From: Mycolicibacterium sp. J2
GTDB taxonomy: Bacteria; Actinomycetota; Actinomycetes; Mycobacteriales; Mycobacteriaceae
NCBI RefSeq assembly: GCF_026240945.1
Contig: NZ_JAPFPY010000008.1
Coordinates: forward strand, 62,001 to 126,000
Length of the DNA stretch: 64,000 bases
Reading direction: 5' to 3'
Shown here piece by piece: positions 49,434-60,982 of the stretch (position 1 is the first letter of the stretch; each line of letters begins with the position of its first letter). Both the position numbers and the translations under genes were made by a program. A model generated the notes under the pieces. That model searched no databases, had not been told where the DNA came from, and saw only the letters and a program-made list of their open reading frames with translations.

Positions 49434-50659
49434 TGTCCGTGACGGCGGACACGGTGGTGATCTGCGAGCCGGTTCGGACTCCCATCGGTCGGTACGGCGG
49501 GATGTTCGCCTCGCTGACCGCCGTCGAACTCGGTGTCGCGGCGCTGCGGGGACTGTTGCAGCGCACCGGTATCCCCGCCGACGCGGTGGGGGACGTCATT
49601 CTCGGACACTGCTACCCGTCTCCGGAGGCCCCCGCGATCGGCAGGGTGGTGGCATTGGACGCCGGACTGCCGATCACCGTTCCCGGCATGCAGGTGGACC
49701 GTCGTTGTGGATCCGGGCTGCAGGCCGTCATCCAGGCCTGCCTGCAGGTCGGCAGCGGCGCCAACGACCTGGTCGTCGCGGGCGGTGCCGAGTCGATGAG
49801 CAACGTGGCGTTCCACTCCACCGATATGCGCTGGGGTGGTGCTCGTACCGGTATCCGCGTGCACGACGGCCTGGCCCGTGGCCGCACCACGGCCGGCGGC
49901 AAGAACTATCCCGTGCCTGGGGGCATGCTGGAGACCGCGGAGAATCTTCGGCGGCAGTACGGCATCTCACGCGTCGAACAGGACGAGCTCGCCGTGCGTT
50001 CACACCAGAAAGCCGTTGCCGCCCAACGCTCCGGTGTGCTTGCCGAGGAGATCGTGGCCGTGACCGTGTCGTCGAGATCTGGTGAGCAGTTGATCGACAC
50101 CGACGAGCATCCCCGTGCAGATACCTCGGTTGAGGCGTTGAGTTCATTGAAACCTGTTCTGCGGAAAGAAGATCCGGAGGCAACGGTGACCGCGGGAAAC
50201 TCCAGCGGACAGAACGACGCGGCGTCGATGTGTATCGTCACCACGGCCGTGCGCGCCGCCGAATTGGGGTTACGGCCCCTGGTTCGCCTGGTGTCGTGGG
50301 GGCTGGCCGGGGTGGCACCCGACATCATGGGTATCGGCCCGGTGCCGGCCACCGAGGTGGCGCTGCGTAACGCCGACCTGACGCTCTCCCAGATCGACCT
50401 CGTCGAACTCAACGAGGCGTTCGCTGCGCAGGCGTTGGCCGTGCTGCGGGAATGGAAATTCACCGAGGCGGACATGGAGCGCACCAATGTGCGGGGCTCC
50501 GGGATCTCGCTGGGGCATCCGGTCGGCGCCACCGGTGGCCGGATGCTGGCCACGCTGGCCCGCGAACTCGACGCCCGCGGCGCCCGGTACGGGCTGGAAA
50601 CCATGTGCATCGGAGGCGGCCAGGGACTGGCCGCCGTGTTCGAACGGATCGCCGCATGA
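49433..50659 (+). CDS. Acetyl-CoA acyltransferase (thiolase, FadA-like)
   Basis: Thiolase of 408 residues, starting at ATG 49433 inside the stop of the preceding gene. The nucleophile Cys is in VDRRCGSGLQAV, the His in NEAFAAQ and GHPVGATGGR, and the second Cys in CIGGGQG. Length and motifs are those of degradative or biosynthetic acetyl-CoA acetyltransferases. In this operon it would cleave a 3-oxoacyl-CoA, releasing acetyl- or propionyl-CoA. Its stop overlaps the next start as ATGA. Confidence 0.92.
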   Translation: MSVTADTVVICEPVRTPIGRYGGMFASLTAVELGVAALRGLLQRTGIPADAVGDVILGHCYPSPEAPAIGRVVALDAGLPITVPGMQVDRRCGSGLQAVIQACLQVGSGANDLVVAGGAESMSNVAFHSTDMRWGGARTGIRVHDGLARGRTTAGGKNYPVPGGMLETAENLRRQYGISRVEQDELAVRSHQKAVAAQRSGVLAEEIVAVTVSSRSGEQLIDTDEHPRADTSVEALSSLKPVLRKEDPEATVTAGNSSGQNDAASMCIVTTAVRAAELGLRPLVRLVSWGLAGVAPDIMGIGPVPATEVALRNADLTLSQIDLVELNEAFAAQALAVLREWKFTEADMERTNVRGSGISLGHPVGATGGRMLATLARELDARGARYGLETMCIGGGQGLAAVFERIAA

Positions 50660-51849
50660 CCCGCTTGGCGCAGACCCTCGGCCTCACCGAGGTGCAGGCC
50701 GAAATCGTCTCGACGGTCCGGCAATTCGTCGATCGTGAGATCATCCCGAACGCGCAGGAACTGGAACACTCGGACACCTACCCGCAGGCCATCGTCGACG
50801 GGATGCGGGAGATGGGACTGTTCGGGCTGATGATTCCCGAGCAGTACGGCGGGCTGGGGGAGTCCCTGCTGACCTACGCGCTGTGCGTGGAGGAACTGGC
50901 CCGCGGCTGGATGAGCGTCTCCGGGGTGATCAACACCCATTTCATCGTCGCCTACATGCTGCGCCAACACGGCACCGACGACCAGAAGCAGCGCTACCTG
51001 CCCCGGATGGCCACCGGAGAGGTGCGCGGTGCCTTCTCGATGTCCGAACCCGAACTGGGCTCCGACGTCGCCGCCATCCGCACCAAGGCGGTCCGCGGGG
51101 CCGACGGCAACTACACGATCAACGGGCAGAAGATGTGGCTGACCAACGGCGGCAGCTCGACCTTGGTGGCTGCGCTGGTGAAAACCGATGAGGGAGAGGC
51201 CAAACCGCACCGCAACCTGACGGCGTTCCTGATCGAGAAGCCCGCCGGCTTCGGGGAGGTCAAGCCGGGGCTCACCATCCCGGGCAAGATCGACAAGATG
51301 GGCTACAAGGGCATCGACACCACCGAGCTGATCTTCGACGGGTACGCCGCCGCTGCCGACGACGTTCTCGGAGAGGCCCCGGGACAGGGCTTCTTTCAGA
51401 TGATGGATGGTATCGAGGTGGGCCGGGTGAACGTCTCGGCGCGCGCGTGTGGTGTGGGCATCCGGGCGTTCGAGCTGGCCGCGCGTTACGCCCAGCAGCG
51501 GGCCACGTTCGGCAAGCCGATCGCCGAGCATCAGGCGATCGCCTTCCAGCTGGCCGAGATGGCGACCAAGGTCGAAGCCGCACATCTGATGATGGTGAAT
51601 GCGGCGCGGCTCAAGGATTCCGGTGAGCGTAACGATATGGCCGCGGGCATGGCCAAATACCTGGCCAGCGAGTTCTGTTCGGAGGTCACCCAGCAGAGCT
51701 TCCGGATCCACGGTGGCTACGGCTACTCCAAGGAGTACGAGATCGAGCGGCTGATGCGTGATGCGCCTTTCCTGGTGATCGGTGAGGGCACCAGTGAAAT
51801 CCAGAAGACCATCATCAGTAAGAACCTGCTCGATGAGTATCGCGTCTGA
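50656..51849 (+). CDS. Acyl-CoA dehydrogenase
   Basis: A 397-residue acyl-CoA dehydrogenase, start ATG 50656 overlapping the thiolase stop. It has FSMSEPELGSDVAAIRTKAV, QKMWLTNGGSSTL, ATFGKPIAEHQAIAFQLAEM, RIHGGYGYSKEYEIERLMRD and the catalytic Glu in IGEGTSEIQKTI. This is the third gene of the SDR-thiolase operon. It and the divergent dehydrogenase at 47412-48587 are only distantly alike, so they may serve different chain lengths or branched substrates. Its 3' end overlaps the GntR gene start by 17 bp. Confidence 0.92.
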   Translation: MTRLAQTLGLTEVQAEIVSTVRQFVDREIIPNAQELEHSDTYPQAIVDGMREMGLFGLMIPEQYGGLGESLLTYALCVEELARGWMSVSGVINTHFIVAYMLRQHGTDDQKQRYLPRMATGEVRGAFSMSEPELGSDVAAIRTKAVRGADGNYTINGQKMWLTNGGSSTLVAALVKTDEGEAKPHRNLTAFLIEKPAGFGEVKPGLTIPGKIDKMGYKGIDTTELIFDGYAAAADDVLGEAPGQGFFQMMDGIEVGRVNVSARACGVGIRAFELAARYAQQRATFGKPIAEHQAIAFQLAEMATKVEAAHLMMVNAARLKDSGERNDMAAGMAKYLASEFCSEVTQQSFRIHGGYGYSKEYEIERLMRDAPFLVIGEGTSEIQKTIISKNLLDEYRV

Positions 51850-52609
51850 GCCGCCGGCCAGGCGAGCGCAGCGACGGGGAGAAAACACTGGGCGAGCGCA
51901 GCGACGGGAAGAAAACACCGGGCGAGCGCAGCGACGGGGAGAACCGGAATTCGTCGACCGCCCACAGCTTTCCGAGGATGTCGCGCGGGTGGTGCGGCAC
52001 CGGATCTTCCATGGCACCTATCCGGCCGGGGTGTACCTGCGGTTGGACCAACTGGCGGCCGATCTCGGCATCAGCGTCACGCCGGTTCGCGAGGCGTTGT
52101 TGAATCTGCGTGCCGAGGGCCTGCTGGTGCAGCATCCGCGCCGTGGGTTCATGGTGCTGGAGGTCACCGCCCGCGACATCGCCGACGTCGCGAACTTGCA
52201 GGCCTATATCGGCGGCGAGCTGGGGGCCCGGGCGGCCGCCACCATCACCGATGAACAGGTGGCCGAACTCAGCGCCATCCAGGATGCACTGGAAAAGGCC
52301 TACGAGCACCAGGATCTGGATCGGACCGTGCGGCTGAATCATGAATTCCACCGGCTGATCAACGTCGTCGCCGATTCTCCGAAGCTGACCCAGATGATGT
52401 CCGTCGTCACCCGCTATGCGCCGGAGTCGGTGTTCCCGACGCTGGAGGGTTGGCCGGCCCAGTCGATCCGCGACCATCGCATGGTGATCGACGCGCTGCA
52501 GCGGCGTGACGGGGACATGGTGCGCGCCGCAATGGCCGAACACTTCACGATCGGGGTCCGGCCGATGACCGAGCACCTCACCCAGCGGGGCGTGATCCGG
52601 CCCGACTGA
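51833..52609 (+). CDS. GntR-family regulator, FCD type, with repeat-derived N-terminus
   Basis: A 258-residue regulator from ATG 51833, inside the end of the dehydrogenase gene. Residues about 10-37 are three translated copies of the 30-bp repeat (RAQRRGENTG units), giving a very basic arm not normal for the family. The winged helix follows (VVRHRIFHGTYPAGVYLRLD, then DLGISVTPVREALLNLRAEG) and a helical FCD ligand domain with Asp/His metal-type positions in LNHEFHRLI, IRDHRMVID and MAEHF. It closes the beta-oxidation-like operon and probably controls it in response to an acyl-CoA or organic acid. Confidence 0.87.
   Translation: MSIASEPPARRAQRRGENTGRAQRREENTGRAQRRGEPEFVDRPQLSEDVARVVRHRIFHGTYPAGVYLRLDQLAADLGISVTPVREALLNLRAEGLLVQHPRRGFMVLEVTARDIADVANLQAYIGGELGARAAATITDEQVAELSAIQDALEKAYEHQDLDRTVRLNHEFHRLINVVADSPKLTQMMSVVTRYAPESVFPTLEGWPAQSIRDHRMVIDALQRRDGDMVRAAMAEHFTIGVRPMTEHLTQRGVIRPD
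51861..51942 (+). repeat. Tandem 30-bp repeat, three units, in the GntR gene
   Basis: Three cores (GCGAGCGCAGCGACGGGG or GGAA-ending variant) at 51862, 51892 and 51922 with AGAAAACAC-type linkers. Same C-form core as the NRPS N-terminal tract but read in a different frame (RAQRRGE). It lies 12 bp after the stop of the upstream dehydrogenase. Confidence 0.95.
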
Positions 52610-52687
52610 GGTGTCCGCTTGTCCGGATAGATCCGCCCCGACCGGGGTGTCGCGGCTGAAACGGCACGAACGCCGACCCGGAGTCGT

Positions 52688-53119
52688 TCAGTCCAGCCGC
52701 ACCGTCCCGTCCGGCTCGACCCGCCACCCCGGATTGTGCGCGATCTCCCAGACCACCCCGTTGGGGTCGCGGACGTGGGCGTGGAACACACCGCCGAACT
52801 GGCCGGGCTGCGGGGCCTTCAGAATCGTGCCGCCACCCTCGGCCATCACCGAGACGACGTTGATGACCTGGTCGCGGCTGGCCACGTTGTGCGCCAACGT
52901 GATTCCCGAGACGTCGATCGGGGCGTCGGTGGGGCGGCCCTGATCGGCGTTGAACTTCTCGGCCAGAAAGAAGGCCAGTACCTGGCCGGGGGCGGTCTGG
53001 TAGAACACGATCTCGCCCTCGACGTCCAGCAGCGCATGCCAGCCGAGTGCGCCGTAGAAGCGGCGGGTGGCGTCCAGGTCGATCGCGGCGACGGTGACGA
53101 CATTGAGCTGCTGGTCCAT
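52688..53119 (-). CDS. VOC (glyoxalase/bleomycin resistance) family protein
   Basis: A 143-residue vicinal-oxygen-chelate protein from ATG 53119 (a GTG sits one codon earlier). It has two beta-alpha-beta-beta-beta repeats: LNVVTVAAIDLDATRRFYGA then IVFYQTAPGQVLAFFL, and ITLAHNVASRDQVINVVSVM then FHAHVRDPNGVVWEIAHNPG. The Glu in WEIA is kept. Members include dioxygenases, glyoxalases and antibiotic-binding proteins, and the substrate cannot be told. It is the last of several minus-strand genes in this stretch. Confidence 0.8.
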   Translation of the reverse strand: MDQQLNVVTVAAIDLDATRRFYGALGWHALLDVEGEIVFYQTAPGQVLAFFLAEKFNADQGRPTDAPIDVSGITLAHNVASRDQVINVVSVMAEGGGTILKAPQPGQFGGVFHAHVRDPNGVVWEIAHNPGWRVEPDGTVRLD

Positions 53120-53167
53120 CACCTGACCGTAGCGGTCAGCGGTCGCCGGCTTGAGGCGCGGCGGCTG

Positions 53168-53470
53168 TCAGTCGGCCGAGTTGTCGCGCTGCGACCGCGC
53201 CGCCCGGCGTTGTGTCTCGGCGCGCTCTCGGCACTGCCTGCGGAACTCTTCTTCGGCCGCGTCGTCGACGGTCGGCGCCGCGGGGGTGTGCCGCTCCGGC
53301 GCCGGTCGTCCCGCGATGAGCCAGGCGAGCGCACCCGCCACCGGGGCGAGGACGACGACGAGCGTCCATTGGGTGCGGCCGAAGCCGCGGATGCGCTTCT
53401 CGTCGGCGCGCGCGATATCGACGATGGCGGTCACCAACAACGCGGTGACCAGTAATCCCAGGTAGGGCAC
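53168..53470 (-). CDS. PLDc_N-type small membrane protein
   Basis: A 100-residue protein. I start it at GTG 53470, which is preceded by GAGAGGA; the longer frame has an unusual leader. Two hydrophobic helices (YLGLLVTALLVTAIVDIA and QWTLVVVLAPVAGALAWLIA) separated by a basic loop are the pattern of the phospholipase D-nuclease N-terminal domain, found alone in many actinobacterial small proteins. A charged cytoplasmic tail (EEEFRRQCRERAETQRRAAR) follows. Function unknown. Confidence 0.7.
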   Translation of the reverse strand: MPYLGLLVTALLVTAIVDIARADEKRIRGFGRTQWTLVVVLAPVAGALAWLIAGRPAPERHTPAAPTVDDAAEEEFRRQCRERAETQRRAARSQRDNSAD

Positions 53471-53569
53471 TGGTAGCGATCCTCTCGTGGCCGGCGGCCA
53501 GGGTGCGGACGACACAACGCTGGGCCGACTCACTCACCGCGAATCTAGCAAGCGCGCCCTAGTGGTCGC

Positions 53570-54772
53570 CTAGTTGTCCCCGGGGGGTGGTGGTTGGAAT
53601 GGGTTGTACCACCACCATTGGGCGCGTTCGCCGGTCGGCCCTTTGTAGGGGCCGACGGGCGGTGGCGCCGTGGTGGGTGGTCGGGCTAGTGATCCGCGGT
53701 CGATGGGGTCGCCGTCGGCGTCGGTGACGACAAGGCGGTCGGCGGGGCCGGTGATGGTGGTCTCCCCGCGGTGATGCATCCGGTGATGCCGTGCGCAGAG
53801 CAGGACCAGATTGTCCAGCTCGGTGGGGCCGCCGTCCTCCCAGTGCACGATATGGTGCGCGTGCAGGCCTCGACTTGCGGCGCAGCCGGGCACCACGCAG
53901 TGCCGGTCGCGGTGTTCCAGGGCGCGGCGTAGCCTGCGGCTGATGGTGCGGGTGGAGCGTCCGGCCCCGATCGGTTGGCCGTCACGCTGGAACCAGACTT
54001 CGCAGGTTGTGTCGCAGAGCAATTCGCGGCGCTCGTTGTCGGTGAGCACCGGTCCGAGGTGCAGGGCCGCGGGTTGGTCGATATCGACGTGGACGATGAC
54101 GGTGGTGTGTTGGCCGTGGGGGCGGGCCGCGGCGTCGGCGTCCCAGCCGGCCTTGACCAGACTCATGAACGCATCGGTTCGGGTGGGGAACGGCGTCTGG
54201 TCGCCGGGGTGGTCGGCGATCAGTCCGTCGTGGCGGGACTGGAGTGCGGCGTCGAGTGTGGCGGCTTCCAGTCGGGGCAGGGTGATGCGGTAGGTGGTGT
54301 GCTCGCCGTGCTCGGTTCTGGTGATCTGTGGTGTCGGTTCGGGCTTGCCTTGGGGCTGCGGGCGGGGCACGAAGTTGATGGCGGTGCGCAGCTGGCTGAC
54401 GGTGGCCGAGAGGGCGAGTTCGCTGTAGTGGGCATCGGAGCCGTCGGCGGCGCGTTCGGCGATGACCCCGACCTGGTCCAGCGAGAGTTTGCCTTCCCGC
54501 ATGCCTTGCGCGCAGCGGGGGAAGTCGTCGAGGCGGTGTGCGAAGGCGACCATGACCTCGGCGTTGCGTTCGGACATGCCCGTCTTCCAGGCCACCAGCG
54601 CCTTGATGGAGCGTGCGCCGGTCATGCCGGCCAGTTCGTCGCGGTCGATCTCGGCGACGATCTCGACCAACCGGCTGTCGATGGCGTTGCGCTGGCCCAT
54701 CAGTTCGGCGACCTCGTCGAAGAGCCCCTCCAACCGCTCTTTGGGTTCCAAAGATGCTGCGGCGGTGGACAT
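53570..54772 (-). CDS. DUF222/HNH endonuclease domain protein (13E12 repeat family)
   Basis: A 400-residue protein with an N-terminal DUF222 helical region (LEGLFDEVAELMGQRNAIDS, GMSERNAEVMVAFAHRLDDF) and a C-terminal HNH nuclease motif: HCVVPGCAASRGLHAHHIVHW, then DNLVLLCARHHRMHH with the zinc cysteines and catalytic histidines. This is the family repeated many times in mycobacterial genomes (REP13E12-like). A Pro-rich tail (PPPVGPYKGP) ends the protein. It appears intact. No terminal repeats or integrase are visible, so I call it a gene and not a mobile element. Confidence 0.87.
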   Translation of the reverse strand: MSTAAASLEPKERLEGLFDEVAELMGQRNAIDSRLVEIVAEIDRDELAGMTGARSIKALVAWKTGMSERNAEVMVAFAHRLDDFPRCAQGMREGKLSLDQVGVIAERAADGSDAHYSELALSATVSQLRTAINFVPRPQPQGKPEPTPQITRTEHGEHTTYRITLPRLEAATLDAALQSRHDGLIADHPGDQTPFPTRTDAFMSLVKAGWDADAAARPHGQHTTVIVHVDIDQPAALHLGPVLTDNERRELLCDTTCEVWFQRDGQPIGAGRSTRTISRRLRRALEHRDRHCVVPGCAASRGLHAHHIVHWEDGGPTELDNLVLLCARHHRMHHRGETTITGPADRLVVTDADGDPIDRGSLARPPTTAPPPVGPYKGPTGERAQWWWYNPFQPPPPGDN

Positions 54773-54835
54773 ACCCCATTCTGACAGAGTGGTACGACAC
54801 GTCCGTTCGGCTCAGAAGTCTCCGCGCCAGTTCCG

Positions 54836-55828
54836 TCACGTCGTATCCACCAAAAGCCGCAACGCGATCTCGTCAACCGCGACCGCGGTATTGGCGAGGA
54901 TCACGGCCGCCGCAGCACCGGCCCGATCCAGCGCCAGCATGCTGGAGAAGCCCCCGGTTGCGCCGTTGTGCCACACGATGTCGACGTCCGCGACGCGATC
55001 GGTGAACCAGGCGTATCCCACCTGGCTCCCACCGTCGGTATCCCAGCGGGGGTCGAGCGCGGTGAGGCCCGGCGCTGCACCGTCGAGCAACGCTTGCGCG
55101 TAGCTGGCCATGTCGCCGGCAGTCGAGCGCACCCCACCGGCAGGCGCGTACGCGCCCATCGTCCACGCCTGCTCGGGTGTGCCCCTGGCGCTCCATCCCG
55201 TCGGCGCGCCGGTGGGCAGGTCGGCGCCGGACAGCGGTGTGCTCGATTCGGTCATGCCGAGTCGACCGAACAGGCGATGGTGCAGCAATTCGGGGAACCC
55301 GGCCCCGGCGTGCGCGGCCAGCGCCTGGCCCAGCAGCGCAAAGCCCAGGTTGGAATACGAAAACTGCCCTCTGGCACCTATTTCCGCAGATCTGGCTTGG
55401 GCAAGCAGCCGCTGAAGGTCCGCTGTGTACGGATTGCGGTGCCGCAGCACCGCGACGACCGCGTTCGCGCGATCCCGCAGGCCGGTGGCGATCCGAGGCA
55501 GCCCAGAGCGGTGACCGGCAAGCTCCGCCAGGGTGACCTCAGCCGCGGGGCAGCCCTCGAGGTCCAGCAGGGTCCCGAGCGGAGTATCGGTGCGCAGCTC
55601 TCCCGTCTCGATTGCTTCCGCGAAGAGCAGCGACGTCATCGTCTTGGTGACGGACCCGATCTCGTACACCGTGGCGGGGCCGGCTCCGAAATGGGCGTGG
55701 CGGTGCACACCGTCCCGGATGCACACCACGCTCAGGCGGTCACCGAGGTGGGCGGCTCGGGCAAGGGGTTCGACCCGCGCGATCAGCTCCGGGTCGCCGG
55801 TGGGCAGTCCGAGTTGTGGTGTCGACAC
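54836..55828 (-). CDS. Serine hydrolase, beta-lactamase/esterase class C family
   Basis: A 330-residue penicillin-binding-protein-like serine hydrolase. The nucleophile motif SVTK and the YSN motif are intact, with HNGATGG near the end taking the KTG/HxG position. No signal peptide is visible, which points to a cytoplasmic esterase-type member such as the Lip family. The start is uncertain: GTG 55828 is chosen because longer frames run into the divergent LLM oxidoreductase gene. Its substrate is unknown. Confidence 0.8.
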   Translation of the reverse strand: MSTPQLGLPTGDPELIARVEPLARAAHLGDRLSVVCIRDGVHRHAHFGAGPATVYEIGSVTKTMTSLLFAEAIETGELRTDTPLGTLLDLEGCPAAEVTLAELAGHRSGLPRIATGLRDRANAVVAVLRHRNPYTADLQRLLAQARSAEIGARGQFSYSNLGFALLGQALAAHAGAGFPELLHHRLFGRLGMTESSTPLSGADLPTGAPTGWSARGTPEQAWTMGAYAPAGGVRSTAGDMASYAQALLDGAAPGLTALDPRWDTDGGSQVGYAWFTDRVADVDIVWHNGATGGFSSMLALDRAGAAAAVILANTAVAVDEIALRLLVDTT

Positions 55829-55845
55829 CAACTCAGTAGACAACG

Positions 55846-56895
55846 ATGATGGCCATGACAACGACACCCCTCGACGAGCTGGGCTACTACCTGCTGGCCG
55901 GCGCCGGCGGGGACGGCCCGGCGGCCCTGATCGACGAGGCGCGCCGGGGTGAGGAACTCGGCTTCGGCACCGCCTTCCTCTCGGAGCGCTGGAATGTCAA
56001 GGAGGCGTCATCGCTGACCGGTGCGGCGTGCGCGGTGACCAGCCGCATGCGGATCGCCACCGCCGCCACCAATCACAACACCCGCCACCCACTGATCACC
56101 GGGTCGTGGGCCACCACCATGCACAAACTGTCCGGTGGCAGGTTCACCCTGGGTATCGGCCGCGGGATCGCCGCCATGTACCAGGCCTTCGGGGTGCCGG
56201 CCGTGACGACCGCCCAGATGGAGGATTTCGCCACGGTGATGCGCCGGCTGTGGCACGGCGAGGTGATCGTCAACCACGACGGTCCGATGGGCAAGTATCA
56301 GATGCTGTTCCTGGATCCCGATTTCCGTGAGGAGATCCGGCTGGCCATCGTGGCGTTCGGACCGCAAACCCTCGCGCTCGGAGGCCGTGTCTTCGACGAT
56401 GTCATCCTGCACACCTTCTTCACCCCGGAGACGTTGCAACGCGCGGTCAAGACCGTCAAGGACGCTGCGGAACGGGCCGGCCGGGACCCGGCCGCCGTGC
56501 GCGTCTGGTCGTGCTTGGCCACCGTGGGCGACCATCTACCCGAGGAACTGCGGCTCAAGAAGACGGTGGCTCGGCTGGCCACCTACCTGCAGGGCTACGG
56601 CGATTTGATGGTCAGCACCAACAACTGGGATCCGGCTGTGCTGCAACGATTTCGGAGCGACGACGTGGTCACCTCCATACCAGGGGGCATCGACCACAAG
56701 GCCACCGCCGAGCAGATCGAGCACATCGCCACCCTCATTCCCGACGAATGGCTGGAACCCTCGGCCACCGGATCGGCACAACAGTGTGTCGACCGTATTC
56801 GCCAGGAGTTCGACTTCGGTGCCGACGCCGTCATCCTGCACGGCGCCACGCCGGATGAACTTGAGCCTATCGTGACCGCGTACCGGAGTTCCTGA
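55846..56895 (+). CDS. LLM-class F420-dependent oxidoreductase (TIGR03857-like)
   Basis: A 349-residue luciferase-like TIM barrel with ATGs at 55846, 55849 and 55855. The N-terminus ELGYYLLAGA, the EELGFGTAFLSERWNVKEAS segment, ATNHNTRHPLITGSWATTMH and LGIGRGIAAMYQAFG match mycobacterial LLM proteins that use coenzyme F420. These reduce or oxidise varied hydrophobic substrates. It is divergent from the serine hydrolase with only 17 bp between starts, so the promoters must overlap coding sequence, and ends 7 bp from the convergent ybdD. Confidence 0.83.
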   Translation: MMAMTTTPLDELGYYLLAGAGGDGPAALIDEARRGEELGFGTAFLSERWNVKEASSLTGAACAVTSRMRIATAATNHNTRHPLITGSWATTMHKLSGGRFTLGIGRGIAAMYQAFGVPAVTTAQMEDFATVMRRLWHGEVIVNHDGPMGKYQMLFLDPDFREEIRLAIVAFGPQTLALGGRVFDDVILHTFFTPETLQRAVKTVKDAAERAGRDPAAVRVWSCLATVGDHLPEELRLKKTVARLATYLQGYGDLMVSTNNWDPAVLQRFRSDDVVTSIPGGIDHKATAEQIEHIATLIPDEWLEPSATGSAQQCVDRIRQEFDFGADAVILHGATPDELEPIVTAYRSS

Positions 56896-57039
56896 CCGCC
56901 GCTCAGCAGCAGCGGGCAGCGGGGTTGGCGTCGGCCGCCGCGTGGCGTTGACGCCAGTAGTCCCGTTCGCTGAGCACCGGCTCGCCGGGGTGGGTACGGC
57001 GGCGATGTTCGACGTAGCGCTGGTAGTGGTTGTCGCCCA

Positions 57040-59322
<2,283 letters not shown>

Positions 59323-59370
59323 GGGGCGATCCTTTCATCGCGACAAACTGGGCCGGGGCCGAACCGCCGT

Positions 59371-60900
59371 TTAGGGTCGGTCGGCGCGCTCGTAATGGGC
59401 CCGCACGGTGTCGATGGTGTCCGCCTCGTCGGCGCGCTTGTCCTCGCGGTAGCGGATCACCCGCGCGAACCGCAACGCCATCCCACCCGGGTACCGGGTG
59501 GAACCCTGCACCCCGTCGAAGGCGATCTCGACGACCTGTTCCGGTCGCACCGTGACTACGTACCCATCGGTGCCTCCGACGGCAAGCTCGGTGAAACGCC
59601 GTGTTTGCCAATCCAACGTGGCATCGGTCATGCCCTTGAAGGTCTTGCCCAGCATCACGAAGCCGCCCGTCGCCGGGTCGCGGGCGCCAAGGTGGATATT
59701 GGACAGCTTGCCGGTGCGTCGTCCCGAACCCCATTCCACCGCCAGCACCACCAGGTCGAGGGTGTGCACCGGCTTCACCTTGAGCCAGCCGGACCCGCGC
59801 CGACCGGCCTCGTACGGGGCGCCCGACGATTTGGCCATCACACCTTCGTGACCGGCGGCCAGCACGGACTGCAGGAACCGCCCCGCGGCGTCGGGATCGG
59901 CGGTGATCAGCCGGTCCACCCGCTGTCCGGCGGGCACCACCGCGTCCAGCACCGCCAACCGGTCGATGGTCGGCAAGTCGAGCAGATCGGTCCCGTCGTG
60001 GTGCAGCACGTCGAAGAAGAACACCGACAGTGGGTGTTCTCGGGCACCGGACTTGTTGCCGAACCGCGATGCGGTGACCTGGAACCGGTGTGGGCGGCCG
60101 TCGGGACGCAGCGCGATGGCCTCGGCATCGGCGATGAAATCGGTGACCGGGAGCGCCAGCGCGGCATCGACGACCTCCGGTAGGCGGGCAGTGACATCGT
60201 CGAGACTGCGGGTGTACACCGAAACGTTGCCACCGTCGCGGTGGATCTGCACCCGCGCACCGTCCAACTTCGCCTCGAAAACGACGTCACCGCGCAGCTT
60301 TTCGAGTGCGTCACCGATATCGGTGGCGGTCTGCGCGAGCATCGGGCCGACCGGCCGGCCGACGGTGAGGGCGAATCGGGCCAGACCTGCGGCGCCGTCG
60401 GACAACGCGGCAACGGCGACAGCGGGCAACTCACCGGCCAGCATCGCCGCCCTGCGCACCTGGGCCGCGGGGACCCCCGCGGCCTTGGCGACCGCATCGG
60501 ACATCACCCCGGCCAGGGCGCCCTGGCGCAGCTCACCGGAGAGCAAGCGGCGCAGGAAGGTCTGTTCGCCTGCGGTGGCGGCGGTGAACAGGTCGCCCAG
60601 TAGCTGTGCGCGCTGCGCCTGCGAACCCTTGCCCGTGGTGCTCTTGACCCTGGAAAACGTTCGATCGACGTCGGGCACTGTCAGCGTCGCCGTGTCGGCG
60701 GGCGGGGGCAGGCTCCGCAAGGCGGCCCAACCGACCCCGATCTGGCGCTGGGGCAGCTCACCGGCCAGCCAGGACACCAGCAGGCCCACGACGGCGGGAT
60801 CGGCGTGCACCAGCAGGTCGGCCACCCGAGCGGTCTTGGCCAGCCGCGACGAGGACGCCGCCACATCGACCGACGCTTCCGCCACCGCGCTGAGCAACAT
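59371..60900 (-). CDS. ligB: ATP-dependent DNA ligase
   Basis: A 509-residue ligase from ATG 60900, matching the size of mycobacterial LigB (about 507). An N-terminal DNA-binding domain (1-190) leads to the nucleotidyltransferase core with motif I EAKLDGAR (nucleophile Lys 211), motif III ([12 protein letters not shown]), motif IV (EGVMAKSS) and motif V (GSGWLKVKP), then the OB domain. It seals nicks using ATP and is dispensable beside NAD-dependent LigA in mycobacteria. It is divergent from the PNPOx-like gene with 82 bp between. Confidence 0.92.
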   Translation of the reverse strand: MLLSAVAEASVDVAASSSRLAKTARVADLLVHADPAVVGLLVSWLAGELPQRQIGVGWAALRSLPPPADTATLTVPDVDRTFSRVKSTTGKGSQAQRAQLLGDLFTAATAGEQTFLRRLLSGELRQGALAGVMSDAVAKAAGVPAAQVRRAAMLAGELPAVAVAALSDGAAGLARFALTVGRPVGPMLAQTATDIGDALEKLRGDVVFEAKLDGARVQIHRDGGNVSVYTRSLDDVTARLPEVVDAALALPVTDFIADAEAIALRPDGRPHRFQVTASRFGNKSGAREHPLSVFFFDVLHHDGTDLLDLPTIDRLAVLDAVVPAGQRVDRLITADPDAAGRFLQSVLAAGHEGVMAKSSGAPYEAGRRGSGWLKVKPVHTLDLVVLAVEWGSGRRTGKLSNIHLGARDPATGGFVMLGKTFKGMTDATLDWQTRRFTELAVGGTDGYVVTVRPEQVVEIAFDGVQGSTRYPGGMALRFARVIRYREDKRADEADTIDTVRAHYERADRP

Positions 60901-60982
60901 GGTTCCACCGTGCCATGCACAGCCGACAAGTCGGGACTTTCGGCCCTGTGCCCGACGCGCTTCCCGGTGGACAGTGAGAACC

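Noticed and set aside
53570..54772. A mobile element around the DUF222/HNH gene
   Set aside because: The family is dispersed in mycobacteria, but I see no integrase, attachment site or terminal repeats here.
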